64,000 bases of DNA from Cytophaga hutchinsonii ATCC 33406 (GCF_000014145.1 NC_008255.1:2620001-2684000); one strand, 5' to 3'. Counted from the first letter of the stretch, positions 45,336 through 54,110 are shown. Notes: a model not told the origin generated them from the sequence alone. Translations and numbers: made by a program.

Positions 45336-45896
45336 ATGAACAGCATTAATAAAAACCAGCCGGAAAAAAATCATGAAGATTTAAAAAATAAAGATTCTAT
45401 AGATAAAATCATTGAGTTGGCTTCTGATCAAACCTGCTTTCTTTGTACTACACAGGGTGCAAAAGGAAATGCCAGACCTATGGCTGTTCAAAAAGTAGAT
45501 AAACAGGGAAATATCTGGTTTCTGAGTGCAAGTGACAGCAATCAGAATAAAGAAATTCAGGAAAACAGTTCTGTGAACTTATATTTTAAAGGAAACCAGC
45601 ATTCTGATTTCATGCACCTATATGGTGAAGCAACTGTTTTAAGAGATGAAACAATAATTAAGGAATTATGGAATCCGGTATTAAAAACATGGTTTACAGA
45701 AGGAGAAAATGATCCTAGAATTACAATTATAAAATTCACTACTAAAGAAGGCTATTACTGGGATACAAAACACGGAAACTTTATTGCCGGAATTAAAATG
45801 CTTATTGGCGCTGCAACCGGACAAACATTAGATGATTCTATTGAAGGTTCATTACAAAACCAACCTGTGCATAACACGCATATTTCACACGGATAA
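45336..45896 (+). CDS. Pyridoxamine 5'-phosphate oxidase-fold protein (general stress protein 26-like)
   Basis: After a variable N-terminus, CFLCTTQGAKGNARPMAVQKVDKQGNIWFLSASDSNQNKEIQENSSVNLYFKGNQHSDFMHLYGEATVLRDETIIKELWNPVLKTWFTEGENDPRITIIKF is the canonical GSP26/PNPOx-like split-barrel sequence (Pfam Pyrid_ox_like). Members bind flavin (FMN/FAD) and are stress induced, but this protein is probably not the vitamin B6 oxidase. Cytochrome gene follows after 35 bases. Confidence 0.85.
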   Translation: MNSINKNQPEKNHEDLKNKDSIDKIIELASDQTCFLCTTQGAKGNARPMAVQKVDKQGNIWFLSASDSNQNKEIQENSSVNLYFKGNQHSDFMHLYGEATVLRDETIIKELWNPVLKTWFTEGENDPRITIIKFTTKEGYYWDTKHGNFIAGIKMLIGAATGQTLDDSIEGSLQNQPVHNTHISHG

Positions 45897-45909
45897 TTAA
45901 GTAATTAAA

Positions 45910-45923
45910 AGACCTTCGGGTCT
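45910..45923. promoter_or_regulatory. Small UUCG-type hairpin before the cytochrome gene
   Basis: AGACC, TTCG, GGTCT: a five-base stem with a stable tetraloop, ending 8 bases before the ATG at 45932. No T-tract; might be a weak terminator or mRNA structure. Confidence 0.45.
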
Positions 45924-45931
45924 GCTAAAGA

Positions 45932-46840
45932 ATGAAGATCAGAATCCTTTTTCATGCATGTACCCTATTCTATTCAATCCTTTTTACGTTGAACGTTTAT
46001 ACTGCGCATGCACAAAGGGATTCTGCTTTTTTTGAAACAGGGGAAAAACATTTCCGAACGCTCTGCAGTTCCTGTCACAGTGCGCATCAGGAAATTTACG
46101 GTCCCATGCTGGGAAGTATTTCAAAGAAAAGAAAAGAAAGCTGGTTGATTCCGTTCATACGGAATTCACAGGAAGTGATCCGTTCCGGTGATGCATATGC
46201 GAAAGCCTTATTTGAAAAATTCGATCATCAGATCATGCCTCCTTTTGAACAGCTGTCAGATCAGGATATAAAAGCTATTTTATATTATCTTGAAATTGAA
46301 TCGCTGCAACCACAGGAATATTTAAACGATGCTGCTATCCCTCCTACCAGCGATAGCAGTGTAATCCGGGGGAAACAGGAATTTCTGGATCATTGTTCCA
46401 TGTGCCATTTCGTTCACAAAGAAAGTACATTTGCGCCAGCGCTTGGAAGTGTAACAAAAAGGCATTCGCGTGAATGGCTGATATCTTTTATACAAAATTC
46501 AGAAAAAAAAATAAATCAGGGAGATGCTTACGCTGTACATCTGTTCAACCAGTTTGACCAGCATGTTATGACAAACATGGATTTTTTACCTATAGAAGAA
46601 ATCAACGCTATTTTAGATTACATCGAATTTGCATCCACGGTAGATGTAGCTTATAAAGGGAAACTAAATAACGTTGAATACAAAAAACAGGCAGCGGCTC
46701 AAATCAAAAAAGTATCTTCCCATTACACGATACAAACTTTGATTGTATTTACACTGGTGTTGCTGTCAGTTGTATTCATCTTGCTTTTACTAACCTTTTA
46801 CATACAGGTACACGTATATTTAACAAATACGAAGAAATAA
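45932..46840 (+). CDS. Two-domain cytochrome c with C-terminal membrane helix
   Basis: Signal peptide (about 1-27), then two tandem haem c domains: Cys45-Cys48-His49 (LCSSCHS) and Cys155-Cys158-His159 (HCSMCHF). Both share the pattern LGSIxKK/TKRxxxWLI.FI.NS...GDAYA..LF..FD and end before an I..YLE/YIE segment, so the domains arose by duplication. The Met ligand of domain 1 is likely in DHQIMPPF; that of domain 2 lies in DQHVMTNMDF. A transmembrane helix (about 268-292) anchors it with the haems outside the cytoplasm. Electron carrier; partner unknown. Confidence 0.8.
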   Translation: MKIRILFHACTLFYSILFTLNVYTAHAQRDSAFFETGEKHFRTLCSSCHSAHQEIYGPMLGSISKKRKESWLIPFIRNSQEVIRSGDAYAKALFEKFDHQIMPPFEQLSDQDIKAILYYLEIESLQPQEYLNDAAIPPTSDSSVIRGKQEFLDHCSMCHFVHKESTFAPALGSVTKRHSREWLISFIQNSEKKINQGDAYAVHLFNQFDQHVMTNMDFLPIEEINAILDYIEFASTVDVAYKGKLNNVEYKKQAAAQIKKVSSHYTIQTLIVFTLVLLSVVFILLLLTFYIQVHVYLTNTKK

Positions 46841-46886
46841 ATTTAGTTTATACCAAATACGTTAACAGTAAACTTAAAATACGATT

Positions 46887-48002
46887 ATGGAACATGTACA
46901 AATTTCCCGGTTGCTTCAGAATTTACTGATTACTGTTATTCTGGTTACTACAATGATATTTGCCAGTACCTGGTTAATACCGGTATCATGGGCATTTTTA
47001 TTTGCCTGCCTGTTATATCCCGTTTGCATGTTCATTGAACGCAAAGGCCTGAACCGCACACTCACTTCTATGCTTGTAACATTGCTTTTTTGTGTGATCA
47101 TGTTTTTTATCATGTACTTTCTGATCATGCAGGCATTGCTCATCATACAAACGAATGATAATGTGTTGCATAAAATTAAAGAAGGAATTGAATCCGTTAT
47201 TTTACACATTCAATCTAAAACAGGATTAGAATTTTATCACCCGCATAGTTTAAAAGAAAGCCTTAGTACTATTTTCCAAAATGGCATGAGCGTTATCTCT
47301 ACACAATTGAGCAGCGTTGGAACCAACGTTCTTACGATTGCGCTTACGCCGGTGTTTTTATTTTTCATTTTAAATTTAAGAGGACTTGTTAAAGCGTTCT
47401 ATATAAAAAATTATAAAGGCAATGATCTTGAATCGATCCAGACGTTTATTACAAAGTCATTGACGTCCATGAAAAATTATTTATGGGGAACAATGATCCT
47501 CACGGCTGTAACAGCAGTCATGACTTACATCATCCTGATGTTATTCGGTGTAAAATCGGCCATCTTCTTCAGTGTTTTTCTCGCCATTTTAAATATCATT
47601 CCCTATCTGGGGAATTTAATTGCTTATATTGCCATTTTATCTTTCGTTTGGGTAACAAAAGAGTCTGTTTCAATTCTTATTTATATTACCATCTGTTTAT
47701 ATTTTTCAAACATGATTCAGGAAAATATTTTACGTCCAAAACTTGTTGGTGATAAAATGGAGATCAATGCATTTCTTGTACTGTCTGCGGTGATGTTAGG
47801 CGCAATCATCTGGGGAGTATCGGGTATGGTATTATTTGTACCGTTTTTAGGCATTGCAAAAGCATTGGTGGAAAGCAATCCGGAATGGAATAAATACGCG
47901 CTCCTTTTTGCTTCCGCAGATCATACAAAAAAAATTCCTTTTGCAAAATTGAAAGAAAAAATCGGCGCAAAGAAATCAAACGGTTCCACACCAGATGTAT
48001 AA
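46887..48002 (+). CDS. AI-2E/PerM-family membrane permease
   Basis: 371 residues with about seven to eight transmembrane helices. The hallmark segment is in the second half: LRGLVKAFYIKNYKGNDLESIQTFITKSLTSMKNYLWGTMILTAVTAVMTYIILMLFGVKSAIFFSVFLAILNIIPYLGNLIAYIAI and then NMIQENILRPKLVGDKMEINAFLVLSAVMLGAIIWGVSGMVLFVPFLGIAK. The family exports autoinducer-2 or other solutes in some species, but many members have unknown substrates. Follows the cytochrome gene on the same strand. Confidence 0.88.
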   Translation: MEHVQISRLLQNLLITVILVTTMIFASTWLIPVSWAFLFACLLYPVCMFIERKGLNRTLTSMLVTLLFCVIMFFIMYFLIMQALLIIQTNDNVLHKIKEGIESVILHIQSKTGLEFYHPHSLKESLSTIFQNGMSVISTQLSSVGTNVLTIALTPVFLFFILNLRGLVKAFYIKNYKGNDLESIQTFITKSLTSMKNYLWGTMILTAVTAVMTYIILMLFGVKSAIFFSVFLAILNIIPYLGNLIAYIAILSFVWVTKESVSILIYITICLYFSNMIQENILRPKLVGDKMEINAFLVLSAVMLGAIIWGVSGMVLFVPFLGIAKALVESNPEWNKYALLFASADHTKKIPFAKLKEKIGAKKSNGSTPDV

Positions 48003-48035
48003 CAGCATACGCGTACTATTACTAAAACGGCATGC

Positions 48036-48473
48036 CTATTCGGGTGTCCCCGTTCCTTCTGTCAATAATTTAAACAGGCTCCCTTTTATAAAATAGTCCC
48101 AGCCCTTTGCACAGTCGCCATAACATTCTATCGCCGGGTTTAAACCTTTGTGTGTAAAAAGCACTTCAGTGTGTTTTACATTTCTACTAATGTCAAACTG
48201 AATGGTTGTATCTGTCCATTCAGTTTTACGTTGAATAAACGTAAGGTGGCTATCCGTAACCATCCATGTCACTTTTTTATCCGGAATACATTCAATAAGC
48301 TTTTGTGTAGACACATGCATCCCGGGAAAATTTACGGTAAATACATCGTTAAGCTTTTCTGAATCACCTTGCAGATTTTTTGTCCACCAGGCAGTAACCC
48401 GGTTAATCTGTTTAAATACCTCTTGGGGCGAAGCCTGAACGGTAAGGCGTACGGTGTAATCCTGATTTTCCAT
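48036..48473 (-). CDS. SRPBCC (AHSA1-type) lipid/ligand-binding domain protein
   Basis: 145 residues: YTVRLTVQASPQEVFKQINRVTAWWTKNLQGDSEKLNDVFTVNFPGMHVSTQKLIECIPDKKVTWMVTDSHLTFIQRKTEWTDTTIQFDISRNVKHTEVLFTHKGLNPAIECYGDCAKGWDYFIKGSLFKLL. The N-terminal P..VF...N....WW and the terminal helix (CAKGWDYFI.GSL) are the AHSA1-like layout. Paralogue of the next gene upstream (about half identical by eye). Ligand unknown. Confidence 0.82.
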   Translation of the reverse strand: MENQDYTVRLTVQASPQEVFKQINRVTAWWTKNLQGDSEKLNDVFTVNFPGMHVSTQKLIECIPDKKVTWMVTDSHLTFIQRKTEWTDTTIQFDISRNVKHTEVLFTHKGLNPAIECYGDCAKGWDYFIKGSLFKLLTEGTGTPE

Positions 48474-48513
48474 ATTTGTTGATTAGATTAGGTTTTATAT
48501 AAAAAAACGGCCG

Positions 48514-49002
48514 TTAGTTCTTTGCCGAAAATCGTTCTTCGTCGGCAGTGGTTGGTTTGTTTTTACCATTCGGGTTTCCCTTACCGCTTTTTATAAGGTC
48601 TGGCAGGCTTTGACCGATGTATTGTCCCCAGGCATTAGAACAGATATCGTAACATTCAAATTCCGGATTAAGGCCGTAATGTGTAAAACGGATTTCTGTT
48701 TTATCACCTTTTGCAGAAATATCAAAACGGATTGTTGTACCTGTCCATTCGCTTTTGTCTTTGGTAAATTTAAAATAGTTGTATGTTACCAACCAAACAA
48801 CCTTTTCATTCGGAATAAGTTCCTGCACCTTAATCTTTGCATAATGCACATCTTCGTACTGATAGATAAATGTTTCATTGCGCTTATCAGTATTGCCTTC
48901 AATTTCTTCGGACCACCAGCCACGTACATTACAAATGGCATCGAATACGTGTTTGGTAGTCTGGTCTACAGAGACAGTAAATGTTAAATCGGATGCTTCC
49001 AC
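48514..49002 (-). CDS. SRPBCC domain protein, paralogue of the preceding gene
   Basis: 162 residues, same architecture as the gene at 48036: ICNVRGWWSEEIEGNTDKRNETFIYQYEDVHYAKIKVQELIPNEKVVWLVTYNYFKFTKDKSEWTGTTIRFDISAKGDKTEIRFTHYGLNPEFECYDICSNAWGQYIGQSLPDLI, with an extra C-terminal tail (GNPNGKNKPTTADEERFSAKN). The two genes are adjacent (40 bases apart), same strand, so likely tandem duplicates. Divergent from the GlxA-type regulator at 49155, which may control them. Confidence 0.82.
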   Translation of the reverse strand: MEASDLTFTVSVDQTTKHVFDAICNVRGWWSEEIEGNTDKRNETFIYQYEDVHYAKIKVQELIPNEKVVWLVTYNYFKFTKDKSEWTGTTIRFDISAKGDKTEIRFTHYGLNPEFECYDICSNAWGQYIGQSLPDLIKSGKGNPNGKNKPTTADEERFSAKN

Positions 49003-49154
49003 AGTGGTATAAATGTTTGATGTAAAATACTATTCATTCGGGTAACTAAAAGTACTGTCTTTAACCAATAAAAGCAGGGTGTTAAACAGACATTCTTAAG
49101 GGTTGATCTGGACATTACATTCTCCTATCTTTATACATACAAAATACGCAACCC

Positions 49155-50129
49155 ATGAAGCAAGTAGTACTAGTTGTTCCTAAAGGGAATATAAATATGA
49201 GCAGCATTACAGGCTCGTTTGAAATTCTGTCGCGCGCTAATGCGTATTGGAAAAAGATGGGAAACAACGCGGTGTTTGAGATTTGTATTGCAGGGTATGA
49301 ACCGGAACTCACGTTAGGCAGTGGTTTCTTTTCACTTCATCCGGTGGCTATAGCTTCTATAAAAAAAGCAGACCTGATCGTGATTCCTTCTCTATCCTAC
49401 GATTATGAACAGGTACTTAAAGATAACAGCATACTGATTGACTGGATAAGAGAACAGTATAAAAATGGTGCAGAAGTTGCCAGTATCTGTACTGGTGCAT
49501 TTTTACTGGCTGCAACAGGATTACTTGACGGTAAATCCTGTTCAACACATTGGAATGCTGCAAACGATTTCAGAAAGATGTTTCCGGATACCGATCTTCA
49601 GGTTGACAAACTGATTGTTGCTGAAAAAGGAATTTATACAAATGGCGGCGCTTATTCGTTTCTAAACCTGATTCTCTTTTTAGTTGAAAAATATTTCAAT
49701 CGGGAAACAGCTATATATTGTTCAAAGGTTTTTCAAATTGAAATTGACCGTACTTCACAATCACCTTTCACTATTTTCCAGACACAGAAAAATCACGGCG
49801 ATGCCATCATCAGCAGGGCACAAACGTATATAGAGGAACATGTAGGTGAAAAAATTTCGTTTGAAGAACTAGCTTCTCTGCTTGCCGTAAGCAGACGTAA
49901 TTTCGACAGACGTTTTATTAAAGCAACCAACAATACACCGGTAGAATATTTGCAGCGTGTAAAAATAGAAGTGGCCAAAAATAGTCTGGAAAAGGGCCGC
50001 GCAACTGTTTCTGAAGTTATGTATGAAGTTGGTTATGCGGACGACAAAGCATTCAGAGAAGTATTTAAAAAGATCACCGGTATTTCTCCGCAGCAATATC
50101 GTGCAAAATATACCCGCGACCTTTTGTAA
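49155..50129 (+). CDS. GlxA-family regulator (DJ-1/PfpI domain plus AraC HTH)
   Basis: Residues 1-190 are a DJ-1/PfpI amidotransferase-like domain (VVLVVPKGNINMSSITGSFEILSRAN, ASICTGAFLLAATGLLDGKSCSTHWN with the nucleophile-elbow Cys), and residues 215-320 are an AraC/XylS HTH (ISFEELASLLAVSRRNFDRRFIKATNNTPVEYLQRVKIEVAKNSLEKGRATVSEVMYEVGYADDKAFREVFKKITGISPQQYRAKY). 324 residues is normal. Divergent from the SRPBCC pair and likely to regulate them. Confidence 0.9.
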   Translation: MKQVVLVVPKGNINMSSITGSFEILSRANAYWKKMGNNAVFEICIAGYEPELTLGSGFFSLHPVAIASIKKADLIVIPSLSYDYEQVLKDNSILIDWIREQYKNGAEVASICTGAFLLAATGLLDGKSCSTHWNAANDFRKMFPDTDLQVDKLIVAEKGIYTNGGAYSFLNLILFLVEKYFNRETAIYCSKVFQIEIDRTSQSPFTIFQTQKNHGDAIISRAQTYIEEHVGEKISFEELASLLAVSRRNFDRRFIKATNNTPVEYLQRVKIEVAKNSLEKGRATVSEVMYEVGYADDKAFREVFKKITGISPQQYRAKYTRDLL

Positions 50130-50161
50130 TCGTATGACCCCATTCAGGAGACAGACATCTG

Positions 50162-50785
50162 TTATTTTTTCCGTCCGGTGAACCGGATCACAGAACCCGT
50201 GCCGTTATGGAACTGACCTTCGTTCAACTCAATTTCTTTTTCTTCCAGTTCCAGAATTTCATAATCCGGAAAGTCTGCTTTGATCTCTTCTATAGAAAAT
50301 AACATATCAAATTCTTTCGGACCGCCTACCTGTTCATTCTTCGCCAGGTAGTCCAGATGTTTTTTGCTGAAAGCTTCAAAAATAATGTATCCGCCTGAGC
50401 GTACATAACTGCTGAGTATTCTGTGATAAGCTGATTTAACTGTTGCAGGAAAATGCGCGTAGATCAGCGCCAATGCATCAAATTGTCCGGCCGTGTAACC
50501 AAGTGTTTCAAGTTGTCCAACCTGATAAGCAATCGTCACTTGATTTTTTTCTGCCAGTTGAAATGCTTTCTTTTTCCCTTCGCTGCTGATATCAAATGCC
50601 TGAACATCCCACCCCAGGCAGGCTGCAAAAACAGCATTTCGTCCTTCTCCTTCTGCGGCAAACAGTATTGTTCCGGGTTGCAGATTTTCAAGCTGTGCTT
50701 TCAGATAATTATTCGGTTTTTCCCCGTACGCAAATATTTCGTTGCTGTATCGATCGTTCCACCGTTCCGTCCAGGAGTCACTCAT
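50162..50785 (-). CDS. Class I SAM-dependent methyltransferase (TehB/UbiE-like)
   Basis: 207 residues with SAM motif I in [30 protein letters not shown], an acidic SAM-binding position in QAFDIS, and [33 protein letters not shown]. The opening [28 protein letters not shown] is common in the tellurite-resistance/thiopurine-methyltransferase-like group. Substrate not predictable. Confidence 0.85.
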   Translation of the reverse strand: MSDSWTERWNDRYSNEIFAYGEKPNNYLKAQLENLQPGTILFAAEGEGRNAVFAACLGWDVQAFDISSEGKKKAFQLAEKNQVTIAYQVGQLETLGYTAGQFDALALIYAHFPATVKSAYHRILSSYVRSGGYIIFEAFSKKHLDYLAKNEQVGGPKEFDMLFSIEEIKADFPDYEILELEEKEIELNEGQFHNGTGSVIRFTGRKK

Positions 50786-50838
50786 TTCTATAGTGCAGAT
50801 AGGTTAGGTTATCAGGAAATCGTGAATAAAAACTTCTT

Positions 50839-51177
50839 CTATTTTCCATTCAGATGCTTACTCATTTCGTCATGAAATGTCTTCTGCCAGTTTTCACCAA
50901 GCTTAGTAGTATATACCGCAAAGGTTGTATCATTGTGCTGCATGATTTCTTTGGCAACTGCTGGTGCATGTTTGTAACTCTGAAACGTACCTAAGCGGGT
51001 TGTAAACTGAATGTTGATCTTCAGCTTTTCTGCCGCCAGCAGATATGCACGCATCCGTTCATGCGCGCTGTTTATATCTTCACTTCCCCATCCGCTGACA
51101 GCTACAAGCCAAACCGGAAGTTCTTCATTATATACATATGGACCATCCGTTCGTATTTCCTGGTTGTTATGTTTCAT
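50839..51177 (-). CDS. Small hypothetical protein
   Basis: About 112 residues from the ATG at 51177 (MKHNNQEIRTDGPYVYNEELPVWLVAVSGWG); the frame reaches 51186. The protein has a beta-alpha-like pattern (LPVWLVAVSGWGSEDINSAHERMRAYLLAAEKLKINIQFTTRLGTFQ, FAVYTTKLGENWQKTFHDEMSKHL). I do not recognise a family. Upstream neighbour is a methyltransferase on the same strand, 53 bases away. The 196-base gap that follows (51187-51382) is AT-rich with no gene. Confidence 0.5.
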   Translation of the reverse strand: MKHNNQEIRTDGPYVYNEELPVWLVAVSGWGSEDINSAHERMRAYLLAAEKLKINIQFTTRLGTFQSYKHAPAVAKEIMQHNDTTFAVYTTKLGENWQKTFHDEMSKHLNGK

Positions 51178-51309
51178 TTTAAGCATGGATTATCTTATAC
51201 AAAGTACATTGATTTAATATAGCTTCCAAAAGCGTATACATTTGAATTAATTTTAATATTATATTTTTAATTTTATACTTAAAAGTACCTATAATGGAAT
51301 ATAAAGCAG

Positions 51310-51317
51310 TATATTTG
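51310..51317 (+). promoter_or_regulatory. Possible Bacteroidota -7 box (TATATTTG)
   Basis: Matches the TAnnTTTG consensus, 66 bases before the RCC1 gene start. No clear -33 element seen, so only weak support. Confidence 0.3.
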
Positions 51318-51382
51318 AATTTATATATTAATTATATTTATATAGGAATCAGTATCAGACACATTTCTTATTATACACAACT

Positions 51383-52768
51383 ATGAAAAAATTCGTTACA
51401 TTATTTTTAGCCTTGTTTTTTTACGTGACCTGTTTGCACGCGCAAAATTGCTGGAAATCTGTTTCCGTTGGGGACGGTTATACATTGGCGCTCAAAGAAG
51501 ATGGTACGTTATGGGGCTGGGGATTAAATAATCAAGGACAGTTAGGTAACGGAACGTTAGTTAATAAAACTGTGCCTACACAAATCGGAACAGCAACGAA
51601 CTGGTCACAGATTTCAGCGGCGCACAATTTCAGCACTGCGTTAAAAAATGACGGCACAATTTGGGCTTGGGGAGATAATACCTTCGGGCAGCTCGCAGAT
51701 GGTACTACTACTAATAAAACAGCTCCCATTCAAATCGGTACAGCCACAAACTGGCAATCCGTATCAGCCGGATATAATCATATTGCAGCATTAGCCAGCG
51801 ATGCAACGATATGGTTATGGGGTAATAATTATTCCGGACAGCTTGGAGACGGCACCAATACAGATAAAAAATCGCCGCTTCAGATTGGGACGAATGAATG
51901 GAAAGCAATACATGCCGGTTCAGGTTATACAATTGCCCTAAAAACAGATGGCACACTCTGGACATGGGGAAATAATACAAGCGGAAATTTAGGGAACGGT
52001 ACGCTAGCAGATAGAAATACACCCGGTAAAATCGGAACCGCTGCGGACTGGCAAAAAATATATTCTGCTCCAATGGCTATGAAGGCTGACAGTCTGCTTT
52101 GGGGCTGGGGATATAATGGGTATGGTCAATTAGGAAATGGTCTAAACGGTTCATTAAATAACCTTAAAAACCCTGCTCAGATTGGAGCAAGCCATTGGAA
52201 AGAAGTTTCGCCAAGCGGTACACATACGTTGGGTATAAAAGGCAATGGTACACTTTGGGCATGGGGCTATAATGAAAATGGTAAATTAGGAGATGGTACA
52301 CAAACAGATCGTTCGTTACCGACACAAATAGGAACAGACAGCGATTGGAAAATGGTAAATGCAAATTATTATCATACAATGGCTATTAAAACGGACGGGA
52401 GCCTTTGGGCCTGGGGTACAAATAGTAACGGGCAATTAGGGGATGGTACCAAAATATCCAAATCTTCTCCAACGCCTGTTGCATGCAGCGGTATTGCATT
52501 AAGCATTAATACCAGCTTGAATGAAACAGCTATAGAAGTATATCCAAACCCTTCACAGGGATTTTTTTTAATCACTGTTGATCCTGCTGCAACCGAACAT
52601 GGAGTTGTACGTGTATTAAATATGACAGGAAATATTGTTCTTGAAAAACAATTCTCTGAAAAACAATTTGAGGTTGATCTTACAAACCAGCCGGAAGGCA
52701 TATATTATATTCAGGTGCAAACAGACAATACACTACTGCATACAGGAAAAATAATAAAACGCCATTGA
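51383..52768 (+). CDS. RCC1-repeat secreted protein with T9SS sorting domain
   Basis: Signal peptide (about 1-20, ending HAQ), then seven RCC1/alpha-tubulin-suppressor-like repeats of about 50 residues, each with a W.WG.N..GQLG.GT...K..P.QIG core (for example LWGWGLNNQGQLGNGT, LWAWGYNENGKLGDGT), expected to fold as a seven-bladed propeller. A C-terminal T9SS type A sorting domain of about 75 residues follows (IEVYPNPSQGFFLITV ... LPEGIYYIQV-like TNQPEGIYYIQVQTDNTLLHTGKIIKR). So it is a surface or secreted protein exported by T9SS. Ligand unknown; no catalytic residues seen. Confidence 0.9.
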   Translation: MKKFVTLFLALFFYVTCLHAQNCWKSVSVGDGYTLALKEDGTLWGWGLNNQGQLGNGTLVNKTVPTQIGTATNWSQISAAHNFSTALKNDGTIWAWGDNTFGQLADGTTTNKTAPIQIGTATNWQSVSAGYNHIAALASDATIWLWGNNYSGQLGDGTNTDKKSPLQIGTNEWKAIHAGSGYTIALKTDGTLWTWGNNTSGNLGNGTLADRNTPGKIGTAADWQKIYSAPMAMKADSLLWGWGYNGYGQLGNGLNGSLNNLKNPAQIGASHWKEVSPSGTHTLGIKGNGTLWAWGYNENGKLGDGTQTDRSLPTQIGTDSDWKMVNANYYHTMAIKTDGSLWAWGTNSNGQLGDGTKISKSSPTPVACSGIALSINTSLNETAIEVYPNPSQGFFLITVDPAATEHGVVRVLNMTGNIVLEKQFSEKQFEVDLTNQPEGIYYIQVQTDNTLLHTGKIIKRH

Positions 52769-52778
52769 TCTTATTCTT

Positions 52779-52803
52779 TGAATCGTCCTGAAATAGGTTG
52801 ACA
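52779..52803. repeat. Left terminal inverted repeat of the IS3 element
   Basis: Matches the complement of 54071-54095 at 23 of 25 positions. Confidence 0.85.
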
Positions 52804-52815
52804 GATTTTAATACT

Positions 52816-52848
52816 AATCCCAGTTATCAAAAGTAACTGGGATTTTTG
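52816..52848. terminator. Hairpin inside the IS end
   Basis: AATCCCAGTTA and TAACTGGGATT perfect arms with a TCAAAAG loop, then TTTTG on the plus strand. Oriented to stop plus-strand read-through from the RCC1 gene into the IS, antisense to the transposase. Confidence 0.7.
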
Positions 52849-52849
52849 T

Positions 52850-53605
52850 TTAATGCACCATTTCTGGCGTTTTCATTTTTAATGATAAATGAGGTCTTAC
52901 GTTATTATATAATTGTATTGCTTGCTCAGTAAGCTCTTTTGCTACTTGTCTGGTTATTATTTTTTGACCTAATCCAAATTCTTCTTTGAGCGTTCTATTC
53001 ATCCTTTCAGCTAACGCATTTTCATAAGGGTCAGATTGTTCGGTCATACTTATGCTTACTCCATTGCTATTTGACAATGCTACATATTCTTTACTGCAAT
53101 ACTGAAGCCCTCTGTCAGAATGATGAATCAATTTTGAATCAGGATACTTTCTATTTTTCAATCCCATTTCAAACGCTTTTATCATGGATTCTGTATCCAT
53201 AGAGTCTGCTATAGAGTAGCCCATTATTTTTCTGCTGTAGGCATCAGTGACCATATTTAAATAGCAGTTTCCTTCATCTGTTTTTATGTATGTGATGTCA
53301 CTAACCCATACCTGCTCAGGTCTATGTATGATGAGCCCTTTCACTATATTGGGATATTTCCTGAGCCAATGCTTAGACATCGTTGTTTGAATATATCTGC
53401 GCCTGGGCTTAATAAGCATATCATAAAACCTTAATATTGAGAAGAGTTTATCCCGGCCAACTTTGAGTTCTGCCTGATCAATAAACGGCTTTATAATATG
53501 GTAAGTCTTTTTTCCTCCTAATCTAGGAAGCTGCTTTCTTTGTGTATCTACCAGTTGTTTGATAGCCTTTCTTCTGTCAATGAGTATCAACTCCTGCTTG
53601 AGCAT
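52850..53605 (-). CDS. IS3-family transposase OrfB (DDE integrase core)
   Basis: 251 residues from the ATG at 53605, but the frame is open further upstream (REGEQRRFITVKGIASTLGYSRQYLYKMLKQ) and would be joined to orfA by a -1 shift. rve/DDE core: first Asp in VSDITYIKT, second in HHSDRGLQYCSKEYV, Glu in ENALAERMNRTLKEEF. All three acids are present, so the element may still be active. Confidence 0.88.
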   Translation of the reverse strand: MLKQELILIDRRKAIKQLVDTQRKQLPRLGGKKTYHIIKPFIDQAELKVGRDKLFSILRFYDMLIKPRRRYIQTTMSKHWLRKYPNIVKGLIIHRPEQVWVSDITYIKTDEGNCYLNMVTDAYSRKIMGYSIADSMDTESMIKAFEMGLKNRKYPDSKLIHHSDRGLQYCSKEYVALSNSNGVSISMTEQSDPYENALAERMNRTLKEEFGLGQKIITRQVAKELTEQAIQLYNNVRPHLSLKMKTPEMVH

Positions 53606-53652
53606 TTTGTATAAATACTGACGACTATAACCTAACGTTGAAGCTATACCTT

Positions 53653-54054
53653 TTACTGTGATAAATCTTCTTTGTTCCCCTTCTCTTTGAAAGCGGCTTC
53701 TGAGAGGGGCAAATACTTTTTTCTGATTTCTGTATCAAACAGCTCATCTGCTATGTCAATAGCGGCATTGAGAATTTCTTTCTCGGCTTCCAGGCGTTTT
53801 AGTTTACGCTCCAGTTCTTTGATTTGCTTATTGGGGGCCTTCTTTTTCATCTGGTCAGATTCTTTCCAATCCAATCTACCATGTTTTCGTAACCAAGTCA
53901 ATACGGTACTTCTTCCCTGGATACCATATTTCAATTGTGCCTGCTTGTAGGTTAAGTCCCCTTTTTCTACTTCATCTACTAATTGTAGTTTAAAGGCTAA
54001 ACTGTAATCTTTTTGAGTCCGCTTTACATAAACTCTTTTTCCTGTCTTTTCCAT
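53653..54054 (-). CDS. IS3-family transposase OrfA (HTH)
   Basis: 133 residues: an N-terminal helix-turn-helix (YSLAFKLQLVDEVEKGDLTYKQAQLKYGIQGRSTVLTWLRKHG) and a leucine-zipper-like helix (KQIKELERKLKRLEAEKEILNAAIDIADELF). Ends with an overlap to orfB; the -1 frame switch lies around the AAAGAGAAGGGGAAC sequence near its 3' end. Confidence 0.85.
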   Translation of the reverse strand: MEKTGKRVYVKRTQKDYSLAFKLQLVDEVEKGDLTYKQAQLKYGIQGRSTVLTWLRKHGRLDWKESDQMKKKAPNKQIKELERKLKRLEAEKEILNAAIDIADELFDTEIRKKYLPLSEAAFKEKGNKEDLSQ

Positions 54055-54070
54055 AAGTTTGACTATTTTG

Positions 54071-54095
54071 TGTCAACTTATTTCAGGACGATACA
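54071..54095. repeat. Right terminal inverted repeat of the IS3 element
   Basis: Read from the element outward as TGTATCGTCCTGAAATAAGT and onward, matching the left end with two mismatches in 25. Confidence 0.85.
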
Positions 54096-54110
54096 CTTTA
54101 AAAAATTTAA

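Larger units (their letters stand above)
52779..54095 (-). mobile_element. IS3-family insertion sequence (IS150-like), intact, 1317 bp
   Basis: Terminal inverted repeats of about 25 bases (TGAATCGTCCTGAAATAGGT at left, its partner TGTATCGTCCTGAAATAAGT read from the right; two mismatches) with TG...CA ends, flanked by a 3-bp direct repeat CTT (52776-52778 and 54096-54098). Two overlapping transposase frames, orfA and orfB, on the minus strand. The insertion lies between the RCC1 gene and its own terminator at 54111. Confidence 0.88.
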
